Origin: an uncultured Collinsella sp.
Lineage (GTDB): Bacteria > Actinomycetota > Coriobacteriia > Coriobacteriales > Coriobacteriaceae
NCBI GenBank assembly: GCA_902494565.1
Contig: CABUTN010000027.1
Span: forward strand, 1-25,712
DNA: 25,712 nucleotides
Direction of reading: 5' to 3'
Position numbers and translations under genes: made by a program
The notes under the pieces: model-generated
The model's input: the letters and a program-made list of their open reading frames with translations, nothing else
What the model was told of the DNA's origin: nothing
The model's database searches: none
In this document: piece by piece, positions 6,829 through 13,882 of the stretch
Position numbering within the stretch: the stretch's first letter is position 1
How the letters are laid out: every line of letters begins with the position of its first letter

Positions 6829-6905
6829 GGCGGTGTAGCTCAGTTGGTTAGAGCACACGGTTCATACCCGTGGCGTCACTGGTTCGAATCCAGTCACCGC
6901 TACCA
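6829..6905 (+). tRNA. tRNA-Met (CAU), elongator-type
   Basis: Acceptor GGCGGTG pairs with CACCGCT (G1-T72 wobble). The anticodon arm is CACGG-TTCATAC-CCGTG with anticodon CAT, followed by discriminator A and encoded CCA. The TAGCTCAGTTGGTTAGAGC D-arm resembles elongator tRNA-Met and it lacks the three G-C anticodon-stem pairs of an initiator. An Ile(k2CAU) identity is less likely. Confidence 0.93.
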
Positions 6906-6916
6906 TAGGTAACACG

Positions 6917-6947
6917 GTGGCTTCTCAATAGTATGTTGAGAGGCCAC
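6917..6947 (+). promoter_or_regulatory. 12-bp hairpin in the tuf leader
   Basis: GTGGCTTCTCAA (6917-6928) pairs with TTGAGAGGCCAC (6936-6947) with one wobble pair and a 7-base loop, 12 bases after the tRNA-Met CCA. No T-run follows, so it is unlikely to terminate. It may mark the tRNA/mRNA processing boundary or protect the 5' end of tuf mRNA. Confidence 0.5.
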
Positions 6948-7001
6948 TATGGTATAAAGGCAAAGTCCCGTCCGGGGACGACCTGTTTAGAGGAGGGCTT
7001 T

Positions 7002-8192
7002 ATGGCCAAAGAGAAGTTTGAGCGCACTAAGCCGCATGTTAACATCGGCACCATTGGTCACGTCGACCACGGCAAGACCACGCTGACCGCCGCCATCACC
7101 AAGGTTCTCTCTGAGACCGAGGGCTGCAAGGCTGACTTCACTGCGTTCGAGAACATCGACAAGGCTCCCGAGGAGCGCGAGCGCGGCATTACGATCTCCG
7201 TCTCCCACGTCGAGTACGAGACTGCTGCCCGTCACTACGCTCACGTTGACTGCCCGGGCCACGCTGACTACGTCAAGAACATGATCTCTGGCGCTGCTCA
7301 GATGGACGGCGCTATCCTGGTCATCGCTGCTACCGACGGCCCCATGGCTCAGACCCGCGAGCACATCCTGCTCGCCCGTCAGGTCGGCGTTCCCTACATC
7401 GTCGTCTTCCTGAACAAGTGCGACATGGTCGACGATGACGAGCTCATCGACCTCGTCGAGATGGAGACCCGTGAGCTCCTCTCCGAGTACGATTTCCCCG
7501 GCGACGACATCCCCGTCATCCGTGGCTCCGCTCTGGGCGCTCTCGAGGGCGACGCCAAGTGGATGGACGCCATTCGCGAGCTCATGAAGGCCGTCGACGA
7601 GTACATCCCGACGCCTGCTCGTAACAACGACCTCCCGTTCCTGATGGCCGTTGAGGACGTTATGACCATCTCCGGCCGTGGTACCGTTGCTACTGGCCGT
7701 GTCGAGCGCGGTGAGCTCAAGCTCAACGAGCCCGTCGAGATCGTCGGCATCAAGGATACCCAGAACACCGTCGTTACCGGTATCGAGATGTTCCGTAAGT
7801 CCATGGACTTCTGCGAGGCTGGCGACAACGTCGGTCTGCTGCTCCGCGGCATCAAGCGTGAGGACATCGAGCGCGGCCAGGTTCTCTGCAAGCCCGGTTC
7901 GGTTACCCCGCACACCAAGTTCACCGGCGAGATCTACGTTCTGACCAAGGAGGAGGGCGGCCGTCACACCCCGTTCTTCGATGGTTATCGTCCTCAGTTC
8001 TACTTCCGTACCACCGACGTTACCGGTACGGTCAAGCTCCCCGAGGGCACCGAGATGGCTATGCCTGGTGACCACATCACCATCGAGGGCGACCTCATCC
8101 ACCCGATCGCCATGGAGGAGGGCCTGCGCTTCGCTATCCGCGAGGGTGGCCACACCGTCGGTTCGGGCATCGTCTCCACGATCATTGAGTAA
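7002..8192 (+). CDS. tuf: Elongation factor Tu
   Basis: A 396-residue GTPase that brings aminoacyl-tRNA to the ribosome. The G-domain motifs are GHVDHGKT (P-loop, near residues 18-25), DCPGHADYVKNM (G3) and NKCDMVDD (G4). Domains 2 and 3 follow, with GRGTVATGRVERG and GDHITIEGDLI. The start MAKEKFERTKPHVNIGTIGH is typical, and AGAGGAGG lies about 6 bases upstream of the ATG at 7002; an in-frame upstream extension from 6933 would run through the leader hairpin and is not real. Codon use is strongly biased to C/T-ending optimal codons, as expected of a highly expressed gene. The tRNA-tuf order recalls the E. coli tufB operon. Confidence 0.99.
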   Translation: MAKEKFERTKPHVNIGTIGHVDHGKTTLTAAITKVLSETEGCKADFTAFENIDKAPEERERGITISVSHVEYETAARHYAHVDCPGHADYVKNMISGAAQMDGAILVIAATDGPMAQTREHILLARQVGVPYIVVFLNKCDMVDDDELIDLVEMETRELLSEYDFPGDDIPVIRGSALGALEGDAKWMDAIRELMKAVDEYIPTPARNNDLPFLMAVEDVMTISGRGTVATGRVERGELKLNEPVEIVGIKDTQNTVVTGIEMFRKSMDFCEAGDNVGLLLRGIKREDIERGQVLCKPGSVTPHTKFTGEIYVLTKEEGGRHTPFFDGYRPQFYFRTTDVTGTVKLPEGTEMAMPGDHITIEGDLIHPIAMEEGLRFAIREGGHTVGSGIVSTIIE

Positions 8193-8219
8193 ATTAGCTC
8201 TTTGATATAGCTGACTTAG

Positions 8220-8255
8220 AGAACCCGGCACTTATATGGGTGCCGGGTTCTTTTC
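8220..8255 (+). terminator. Terminator of the tRNA-tuf unit
   Basis: AGAACCCGGCAC (8220-8231) pairs perfectly with GTGCCGGGTTCT (8240-8251), with TTTTCT at the 3' side. It lies 28 bases past the tuf stop and separates tuf from the rpmG promoter. Confidence 0.92.
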
Positions 8256-8396
8256 TGCAATGGATATTGAGCCGTTGCTGGTGTCGAGAGGATCGATAAT
8301 GGTCCTGGATGCACCGTCGATTAGCTCTCGATGGCTTCATTGATGTGTTCCAAATATGAATGGATCCACCGAGAACCAATTGACTCGAGGTTTTCA

Positions 8397-8426
8397 TTGA
8401 CAGCACTTACGTGGAGCTGATAAAGT
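8397..8426 (+). promoter_or_regulatory. Promoter of rpmG-tRNA-Trp-secE-nusG
   Basis: A perfect TTGACA (8397-8402), an 18-base spacer and TAAAGT (8421-8426) lie 45 bases before the rpmG start. The 18-base spacer is the same as in the tRNA-tuf promoter. The 140 bases between the tuf terminator and this promoter show nothing else. Confidence 0.8.
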
Positions 8427-8471
8427 AACAACTTGTGCCCGTACGGGGCGGAAATGAAAGGTTCAGGATAC

Positions 8472-8621
8472 ATGCGTACTCTAGTTACTCTTGCGTGCAC
8501 TGAGTGCAAGCGCCGCAACTATACGACCACCAAGAACAAGTCGACCATGCCTGATCGTATGGAGATCAAGAAGTATTGCCCCTGGTGCCGTCACCACACG
8601 CTGCACAAAGAGACTCGCTAG
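8472..8621 (+). CDS. rpmG: 50S ribosomal protein L33
   Basis: A 49-residue protein of the large ribosomal subunit, of normal length. It carries both zinc-ribbon pairs, CTEC and CPWC, so it is the zinc-binding (C+) form, and begins MRTLVTLACTECKRRNYTT as usual. I start at the ATG at 8472 with AGGA upstream; an in-frame upstream ATG at 8433 would add 13 residues foreign to the family. It is followed by tRNA-Trp and then secE, the order common in Gram-positive genomes. Confidence 0.97.
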   Translation: MRTLVTLACTECKRRNYTTTKNKSTMPDRMEIKKYCPWCRHHTLHKETR

Positions 8622-8634
8622 TCTCTAGTCACAT

Positions 8635-8710
8635 ACGCCAGTAGTTCAATTGGTAGAGCATCGGTCTCCAAAACCGAGTGTTGAGGGTTCGAGTCCTTCC
8701 TGGCGTGCCA
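8635..8710 (+). tRNA. tRNA-Trp (CCA)
   Basis: Acceptor ACGCCAG pairs with CTGGCGT. The anticodon arm is TCGGT-CTCCAAA-ACCGA with anticodon CCA, with discriminator G and encoded CCA. It lies between rpmG and secE, 13 bases after the rpmG stop, and is probably cut from the same transcript. Confidence 0.97.
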
Positions 8711-8719
8711 GTCATTATT

Positions 8720-8750
8720 CCGTAAGCTCCCACTTGGGGGCTTACGGTTT
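8720..8750 (+). terminator. Hairpin between tRNA-Trp and secE
   Basis: CCGTAAGCTCC (8720-8730) pairs with GGGGCTTACGG (8737-8747) with one wobble, followed by TTTACT. The T-run is short, so it may only partly stop transcription or may mark the 3' processing site of the tRNA. Confidence 0.5.
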
Positions 8751-8786
8751 ACTCATGTATAAGCGCATTGCGCGGAGGTAACCCAA

Positions 8787-9125
8787 ATGGCCAACAAGAA
8801 GAACAAGAAGAAGGCTCAGCAGCCGGCACCTGCCAACAAAGCTGCCGCCAACTCCAAGGTTGAGGCCAAGAAGGCCGTTGCCAAGAAGAACGAGAAGGCT
8901 GCGAAGTCCAAGAAGAACGAGAAGCCTGGTTTCTTCGCCCGCACCAAGAAGTATTTCGCTTCGGTCAAGTCCGAGATGAAGCGTGTCACGTGGCCCGATA
9001 AGAAGGAGCTCGTGAACTACTCGGTTGTTGTTTGCGCTTCTCTGATCGTCGTCGGCGTCGTCATCGCTCTGCTCGATGCTGGCTTTGGCGAGGCTCTTGC
9101 TCTGTTCTCTGGATTGAGGGGCTAA
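8787..9125 (+). CDS. secE: Preprotein translocase subunit SecE
   Basis: A 112-residue inner-membrane protein of the SecYEG channel. Residues 1-50 are an unusually long lysine/alanine-rich tail (MANKKNKKKAQQPAPANKAA and onward). The conserved SecE core follows: FFARTKKYFASVKSEMKRVTWPDKKEL (amphipathic helix with the VTWP motif) and a single membrane span VVVCASLIVVGVVIALLDAGF. GGAGGTAA stands about 8 bases before the ATG. The gene ends 3 bases before nusG, so the two are translated from one message. Confidence 0.96.
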   Translation: MANKKNKKKAQQPAPANKAAANSKVEAKKAVAKKNEKAAKSKKNEKPGFFARTKKYFASVKSEMKRVTWPDKKELVNYSVVVCASLIVVGVVIALLDAGFGEALALFSGLRG

Positions 9126-9128
9126 ACC

Positions 9129-9665
9129 ATGTCTAAGCGTTGGTACGTCGTTCACACTTACTCTGGATACGAGAACCGCGTTAAGTCCGATCTCGAGCAT
9201 CGCATCGAGACTATGGGCATGCAGGACCGTATCTTTGATATCGAGATTCCTATGGAGCGCGTCACCGAGATTAAAGAGGGTGGCAAGCGTGAGACCAAGG
9301 ATTCCAAGATCTTCCCGGGTTATGTCCTGGTCCGCATGGAGATGGATGACGATGCTTGGACGTGTGTTCGTAACACGCCTGGCGTCACCGGTTTCCTAGG
9401 CGGCAACGGCAAGCCCGCTCCGCTTTCCCGCGACGAGTACAACAAGATGACTCGTCGTCCCGGTAAGGGCGATTCGCCCAAGCGCACCTCGGTTGATATT
9501 GAGGTCGGTACGTCCGTCCGCGTCACCGATGGCCCGCTTACCGACTTTGATGGCAAGGTCTCCGAGGTTAACACCGAGGCTGGCAAGCTCAAGGTCACGC
9601 TGATGATCTTTGGCCGCGAGACGCCGGTCGAGCTCGACTTTAACCAGGTCGCTGTCATCGCTTAA
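9129..9665 (+). CDS. nusG: Transcription termination/antitermination factor NusG
   Basis: A 178-residue factor that binds RNA polymerase and couples it to Rho or the ribosome. The NGN domain spans about 1-110 (SKRWYVVHTYSGYENRVKSDLEHRI; FPGYVLVRMEMDDDAWTCVRNTPGVTGFLG). The C-terminal KOW domain spans about 120-178 (GTSVRVTDGPLTDFDGKVSEVN; MIFGRETPVELDFNQV). Length and domain order are normal. It lies directly after secE. The 120 bases before rplK hold no obvious terminator, so read-through into rplK is possible. Confidence 0.98.
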   Translation: MSKRWYVVHTYSGYENRVKSDLEHRIETMGMQDRIFDIEIPMERVTEIKEGGKRETKDSKIFPGYVLVRMEMDDDAWTCVRNTPGVTGFLGGNGKPAPLSRDEYNKMTRRPGKGDSPKRTSVDIEVGTSVRVTDGPLTDFDGKVSEVNTEAGKLKVTLMIFGRETPVELDFNQVAVIA

Positions 9666-9785
9666 GTTTTCGTCCGTTCGCGCGAGCGTGCTTCTTCTGT
9701 GACTGCTCATCTCAGGAGTGCTTCTAACACGTGCGTGCTTACGATATAGCAAGTACTTCACACTCGTGATTCGAAAGGAATGACC

Positions 9786-10214
9786 ATGGCTGAGAAGAAG
9801 GTTGCCAACGTCATTAAGCTCCAGATTCCTGCTGGTGCAGCAAACCCCGCTCCTCCAGTCGGCCCCGCCCTGGGCGCTGCTGGCGTGAACATCATGCAGT
9901 TCTGCCAGGCCTTTAACGCCGAGACGCAGGACAAGAAGGGTGACATCATCCCCGTTGAGATCTCTGTCTACGAGGACAAGTCCTTCTCCTTCATCACCAA
10001 GACCCCGCCGGCGGCTCACCTTATCAAGAAGGAGCTGAACCTCAAGTCTGGTTCCGCTAAGCCCCAGGCTGACAAGGTTGGTCAGCTCTCCCAGGAGCAG
10101 CTCACCAAGATCGCCGAGATCAAGATGCCGGACCTCAATGCCAACGACATTGACGCCGCCAAGAAGATCATCGCCGGTACCGCCCGTTCCATGGGCGTCA
10201 CCATCGCTGAGTAG
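9786..10214 (+). CDS. rplK: 50S ribosomal protein L11
   Basis: A 142-residue protein of the GTPase-associated centre of the large subunit. It has the family signature IKLQIPAGAANPAPPVGPALGAAGVNIMQFCQAFN near the N-terminus and the RNA-binding C-terminal domain (KTPPAAHLIKK; SMGVTI). Of two in-frame ATGs, 9780 lies directly against AAAGGA while 9786 is 6 bases away and gives the usual MAEKK start, so I use 9786. A weak TTCTAA-17-TATAGC sequence at 9722-9750 might be its own promoter. Confidence 0.97.
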   Translation: MAEKKVANVIKLQIPAGAANPAPPVGPALGAAGVNIMQFCQAFNAETQDKKGDIIPVEISVYEDKSFSFITKTPPAAHLIKKELNLKSGSAKPQADKVGQLSQEQLTKIAEIKMPDLNANDIDAAKKIIAGTARSMGVTIAE

Positions 10215-10227
10215 CGATTTCTTATGG

Positions 10228-10260
10228 TAACGGCGGGTGCTCCGACCGGGGCGCCCGTTA
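10228..10260 (+). promoter_or_regulatory. Bulged hairpin between rplK and rplA
   Basis: TAACG (10228-10232) pairs with CGTTA (10256-10260), and GGTGCTCC (10236-10243) pairs with GGGGCGCC (10248-10255). A 3-base GCG bulge separates the two helices on the 5' side. There is no T-run, so it is not a terminator. In E. coli, L1 represses this operon by binding mRNA; whether this is such a site is open. Confidence 0.4.
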
Positions 10261-10331
10261 AATGTGTGCAATAGGGCACACGATACGATGTGGGAGGGCT
10301 CACGCCCGTTTAACCACAGGAGGTAATGCAC

Positions 10332-11039
10332 ATGGCTAAGCATGGTAAGAGCTATAACGCCGCTGCCGAGAAGATCGACCGCGCCACGCTCTACACCCCC
10401 CTTCAGGCTGCCAAGCTCATCAAGGAGCTCGACACCGCCAAGTTCGACGAGACCGTCGAGGCTCACTTCCGTCTGGGCATCGATACTCGTAAGGCTGACC
10501 AGAACATCCGTGGTTCCATCTCCCTGCCCCACGGCACCGGCAAGACCGTTCGTGTTGCCGTCTTCGCCGAGGGCGAGAAGGCCCGTGAGGCTGAGGCTGC
10601 CGGCGCCGACATCATCGGTTCCGACGAGCTCGTCGCCCAGATTCAGAAGGGCGAGATCAACTTCGACGCCGCTATCGCTACGCCGAACATGATGGCCAAG
10701 GTTGGCCGCATCGGTAAGATCCTTGGTCCCCGTGGCCTCATGCCGAACCCCAAGCTCGGCACCGTGACCATGGACGTCGCCAAGATGGTCTCTGAGCTCA
10801 AGGCTGGCCGCGTTGAGTACCGCGCCGACCGCTACGGCATCTGCCACGTGCCCCTGGGCAAGAAGTCCTTCTCTGAGCAGCAGCTCGTCGAGAACTACGC
10901 TGCCCTGTACACCGAGATCCTGCGCGTCAAGCCCTCTTCTGCTAAGGGCAAGTACGTCAAGTCCATCTCCGTGTCTTCCACCATGGGCCCTGGCGTCAAG
11001 GTCGATCCCGCTGTCCAGCGTGACTTCCTGGCTGAGTAA
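10332..11039 (+). CDS. rplA: 50S ribosomal protein L1
   Basis: A 235-residue protein of the ribosomal L1 stalk. Recognisable stretches are AAKLIKELDTAKFDETVEAHFRLGID, RGSISLPHGTGKTVRVAVFAEG and the highly conserved KILGPRGLMPNPKLGTV. Length is normal. AGGAGGT lies 7 bases before the ATG at 10332; the ATG at 10326 is too close to it. It is the last plus-strand gene of the ribosomal block here and is followed by a strong terminator, so rplJ/rplL are not directly downstream as they are in many genomes. Confidence 0.98.
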   Translation: MAKHGKSYNAAAEKIDRATLYTPLQAAKLIKELDTAKFDETVEAHFRLGIDTRKADQNIRGSISLPHGTGKTVRVAVFAEGEKAREAEAAGADIIGSDELVAQIQKGEINFDAAIATPNMMAKVGRIGKILGPRGLMPNPKLGTVTMDVAKMVSELKAGRVEYRADRYGICHVPLGKKSFSEQQLVENYAALYTEILRVKPSSAKGKYVKSISVSSTMGPGVKVDPAVQRDFLAE

Positions 11040-11075
11040 CTGCTAGTTACTGCCTGAGCAAAGCAAGCATTGCTA

Positions 11076-11114
11076 AAGAAACCCGGTTCTGCCTTGTGCA
11101 GGACCGGGTTTCTT
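11076..11114 (+). terminator. Terminator after rplA
   Basis: AAGAAACCCGGT (11076-11087) pairs with ACCGGGTTTCTT (11103-11114), with an inner CTGC/GCAG helix. The stem ends in A/T-rich pairs on both sides and could act in both directions. Confidence 0.85.
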
Positions 11115-11127
11115 GCTATCGCATCAA

Positions 11128-11166
11128 AACCACCTCAAAGGGGACAGCGTCCCCTTTGAGGTGGTT
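11128..11166 (-). terminator. Stop-codon-linked hairpin A
   Basis: A perfect 18-bp stem (11128-11145 with 11149-11166) closes a 3-base loop. On the minus strand it starts TAACCACCTCAAAGGGGAC, where TAA is the stop of the phosphoesterase gene, and it ends with TTTT. It belongs to the same hairpin family as 13844, 16855 and 16910. Confidence 0.85.
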
Positions 11167-11875
11167 ACCAGGGTGTTCTAGCGGTTGAGGACTCGATTGC
11201 CTCGTGGCGTTTGAGCTCCCGGCGCATGGTTTGCGAATTGAGCCAGGCTGCCTGCCAGCCACGGATGGGGTAGCGCGTCTGGTCGAGCTCAAACTGTGTA
11301 TAGCCGCAGGCGTTGATGATCGTCGTTCCACACACATGCTGACGCTCGCGCTGAAAATCGCAACCGTAGCTTTGGTGCACATGCCCGTGCACCATGTAGT
11401 CGGGATTCCAGGATTCGAGTACTGTGTTAAAGCACTCGAACCCTCGATGCGGCAGATCGTCCAGATCACCCATACCGGCGGCGGGTGCATGGGTAAGCAG
11501 AATGTCGCACCCGCCGACCATCCTAACCTTACGCGACAGCTTACGCATGCGCTTGGACATCTCGCGTTCGGTGTACATGTTGGCGCCGTCGCGATAACGC
11601 ATGGACCCGCCAAGGCCCGCAATGCGAATCCCTCGGTACGTGTACACGCTGTCTTCTACGCAGATACATCCGCCCGGTGCATGACGTGCGTAGCGGTCAT
11701 CGTGATTGCCGCGCACGTAGATGAGCGGTTTGTTGATGACCGTGACCAAAAACTCAAGATAGTCCGGGTCCAGATCGCCAGCGGACAAAATCAGGTCGAC
11801 TCCCTCAAAGCGTTCCTTGCGAAAGCACTCCCAAAGGCATCGTTCTTCGGTATCGGCTATGGCAAGGATTTTCAT
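11165..11875 (-). CDS. Calcineurin-like metallophosphoesterase
   Basis: A 236-residue cytoplasmic protein with the metallophosphoesterase motifs in order: IADTE (residues 6-10), GDLD (33-36), GNHDD (56-60), LTHAP (127-131) and HGHVH (163-167). The first motif is normally D-x-H; here it is D8-T-E10, so a metal-binding histidine is replaced by glutamate. Such enzymes cleave phospho-mono- or diesters; the substrate is unknown. The ATG overlaps the stop of the ParB/PnrA-like fusion gene by four bases (ATGA), so the two are translationally coupled. Hairpin A overlaps its own stop codon. I do not assign a gene name. Confidence 0.85.
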   Translation of the reverse strand: MKILAIADTEERCLWECFRKERFEGVDLILSAGDLDPDYLEFLVTVINKPLIYVRGNHDDRYARHAPGGCICVEDSVYTYRGIRIAGLGGSMRYRDGANMYTEREMSKRMRKLSRKVRMVGGCDILLTHAPAAGMGDLDDLPHRGFECFNTVLESWNPDYMVHGHVHQSYGCDFQRERQHVCGTTIINACGYTQFELDQTRYPIRGWQAAWLNSQTMRRELKRHEAIESSTARTPW

Positions 11876-13788
11876 AGGGCAGGGACTTTCGGCTCATCGT
11901 TGGGCTGCGGAATGGTGCCCACCACGTTGTCGGCCAACCAGTCCATCTCGACGATTTGAGTGCTCGGCAGTGGGGGAAAGCCCTCGATCTGCACCACGCC
12001 GTCTTGGCTATGGAGCTCGCCGCCAAATGGATTGATGGAGCCCTCGACGATGCCATTGCGGAGTAGCTGAACAAGCTTGCGCGTCTGATAGGGCAGGCCC
12101 GGAGCGTAGCGAATATCGATAACGCCCGAGCTCATGCCATACCAGTAGTTGACGGCGCGGACCCGGCTGTCGTCACTGGTCTCGTCCCAGGTGCCATGCA
12201 GCAGACTTCGCACGATAAGCTCGTAATATCGGCCCCAGTTCCACACCGGCATGGCAATGCCGGCAACCTTGCCATCGATCAGGCGGTGAAGTCCGTAGGC
12301 CGTGGGATCTTCGAGCGACTTTGACATGTCGGCGCCGGTCATGACGCTCACGCCTTCGCGGCACATGGCCTCGGCAAGGCCACCGGCAGGCACATCGCCC
12401 CAGGTCAGGATAATTTGCGCACGGGGGTCGAGCAGCGAGGCGCCAATCGCAAAGGCATTGATTTCGCTGAGTGCGCCCGAGGCAAAGACCGACGCGTGGT
12501 AACCGATGCGGTGGTTGTCCGCCATGCTGGCGGCAAGGGCGCCCAGGAGGAACTTGGCCTCGTACATCTTGCCAAAGTACGAACGGACGCTTTGATGGGG
12601 AAGACCGATAGAGCAGTTGAGGAACCGAACCCGGGGATACTCAACGGCAGCCCTGAGCGTGTATTCCATCAGGCGGTGCGAGGTCGAGAAGATGACGTTT
12701 GCTCCATGTTTGACAGCCGTTTCCACGGCGGCGTAGAACGCGTCCGGATCATGGCAGTCCTCGAACGCCTCGGTGCGCACGATACCGCCAAAGTGCTCAT
12801 CGAGATACTGACGCCCTTGGTCGTGCAGGCTGTCCCAGCTCGACGTCGCACAGGGGAACTCATGGATAAAGGCGATGCGCAGGGGGTTGGCCGCCGAATA
12901 GACGGTCTTGCCCATAAAGAAGCTGAGCACGCCGGAGGTGGACTTGGCGGGCGACTCCTCCTCATCGACGCTCGGTGCTTCGACAAGATCTACCTTGTCC
13001 TCGTTATTTTTGCCGGCAATGACCAGCTCGCGCCAGATCTTGCACAGGCGGTTTACGACGATATCCGTCGGTGTATCCAGCAGGCGGTCCTGGTTGTACA
13101 CATTGAGGTAGACGAGCATGGCGTCGGCGGGCGTAATGTCCAGGTGGTCGCCGCCCGCGCGAAGGTAGGCGCGCTTAAAGAGTAAGAAGGTGTGGCGCAG
13201 GTAGTCGACCTTTTTCTGCGGCCATTTTTCGATAAGGTTCTGACCGAGCATCTTCGCGAGCGTTTCGTAGCTTCCCTCACGCGAGAACTCGATCTCGTAT
13301 AGGGGGCAGACGCGCCAAAACGCGCAGAACTCGCCGTACAGGCGGCTTTCGACGGAATCCCATGTGCCGGGGTAGAGACGGGTGACCTTGGCCGAAACCG
13401 TCGGGGCGTCTAGGAATTTGAGGACACTGACGCGTTTGTTGCCTTCTTGGACATAGAACCGATGCATGAACTCGGTGACGATGACGGGGACGCGATAGCC
13501 CTCGGTCACCTGGATGTCGTAGAGGTTGGACCACTTGCGGGCGAACTCGGTGCTAAACGGAAGCAGGGGCATAAAGTTGCATGAAAAGGCGGACTGACGG
13601 CCCTTGGTGACCGTGCCGACGACCATTTCGAGCGGAATATCCCGCAGGCCGACATTCTCTCGCTGACCTAAGGGGAGCTGAGCAACCAAGCTATCGAGGT
13701 CCGTAAGGTATGGATGCTCGCTTTGGCTAATGGCGCGTCGACGTCCTTGCTCGCCGCGCTTGCGTGCTTGACGATAGGCCTCTTCCAT
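11872..13788 (-). CDS. ParB-like domain/PnrA (BMP)-like domain fusion protein
   Basis: A 638-residue protein without signal peptide or lipobox, hence probably cytoplasmic. The N-terminal third has a ParB/sulfiredoxin-type strand-helix unit: GYRVPVIVTEFMHRFYVQEG followed by GNKRVSVLKFLDAP (near 98-129). From about 300 onward it resembles the PnrA/BMP family of purine-nucleoside-binding proteins: LRIAFIHEF, NCSIGLPHQSVRSYFGKMYEAKFLLGALAA with the YE..FL.GALAA signature, SEINAFAIGA and a late GADMSK. A linker rich in acidic and Ser residues joins them (about 262-290). BMP proteins are usually secreted ABC-importer receptors; here the fold appears inside the cell joined to a ParB-like unit. A role as a nucleoside sensor is inference. 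GGGAG precedes the ATG. It forms an operon with the phosphoesterase. Confidence 0.75.
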   Translation of the reverse strand: MEEAYRQARKRGEQGRRRAISQSEHPYLTDLDSLVAQLPLGQRENVGLRDIPLEMVVGTVTKGRQSAFSCNFMPLLPFSTEFARKWSNLYDIQVTEGYRVPVIVTEFMHRFYVQEGNKRVSVLKFLDAPTVSAKVTRLYPGTWDSVESRLYGEFCAFWRVCPLYEIEFSREGSYETLAKMLGQNLIEKWPQKKVDYLRHTFLLFKRAYLRAGGDHLDITPADAMLVYLNVYNQDRLLDTPTDIVVNRLCKIWRELVIAGKNNEDKVDLVEAPSVDEEESPAKSTSGVLSFFMGKTVYSAANPLRIAFIHEFPCATSSWDSLHDQGRQYLDEHFGGIVRTEAFEDCHDPDAFYAAVETAVKHGANVIFSTSHRLMEYTLRAAVEYPRVRFLNCSIGLPHQSVRSYFGKMYEAKFLLGALAASMADNHRIGYHASVFASGALSEINAFAIGASLLDPRAQIILTWGDVPAGGLAEAMCREGVSVMTGADMSKSLEDPTAYGLHRLIDGKVAGIAMPVWNWGRYYELIVRSLLHGTWDETSDDSRVRAVNYWYGMSSGVIDIRYAPGLPYQTRKLVQLLRNGIVEGSINPFGGELHSQDGVVQIEGFPPLPSTQIVEMDWLADNVVGTIPQPNDEPKVPAL

Positions 13789-13815
13789 AATGTTGCTCCC
13801 TTAGTCGTTTAAACA

Positions 13816-13844
13816 ACTATATGAACCATGGTACCACGAATGAA
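13816..13844 (-). promoter_or_regulatory. Candidate promoter of the ParB/PnrA-like operon
   Basis: On the minus strand TTCATT (-35) is followed by a 17-base spacer and TATAGT (-10). The -10 is good and the -35 weak. It lies about 30 bases before the start codon. Confidence 0.45.
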
Positions 13845-13882
13845 AACCACTACAAAGATGCCTGACCCCTTTGCGGTGGTTT
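13844..13882 (-). terminator. Stop-codon-linked hairpin B
   Basis: On the minus strand it begins TAAACCACCGCAAAGGGGTC, TAA being the mscS stop. The left arm pairs over 14 bp (13844-13857 with 13869-13882) with two non-Watson-Crick positions and ends in GTGGTTTTC. It is the likely mscS terminator. Confidence 0.75.

Noticed and set aside
1833..6905. tRNA-Thr(UGU) as attachment site of an integrated island spanning the PTS module
   Set aside because: I found no repeat of the tRNA 3' end on the far side and no integrase gene; the lower GC alone is not enough.
9396..10847. Long minus-strand open frame opposite nusG, rplK and rplA
   Set aside because: It is a shadow of strongly biased codon use in highly expressed plus-strand genes, as is the 414-codon frame opposite tuf.
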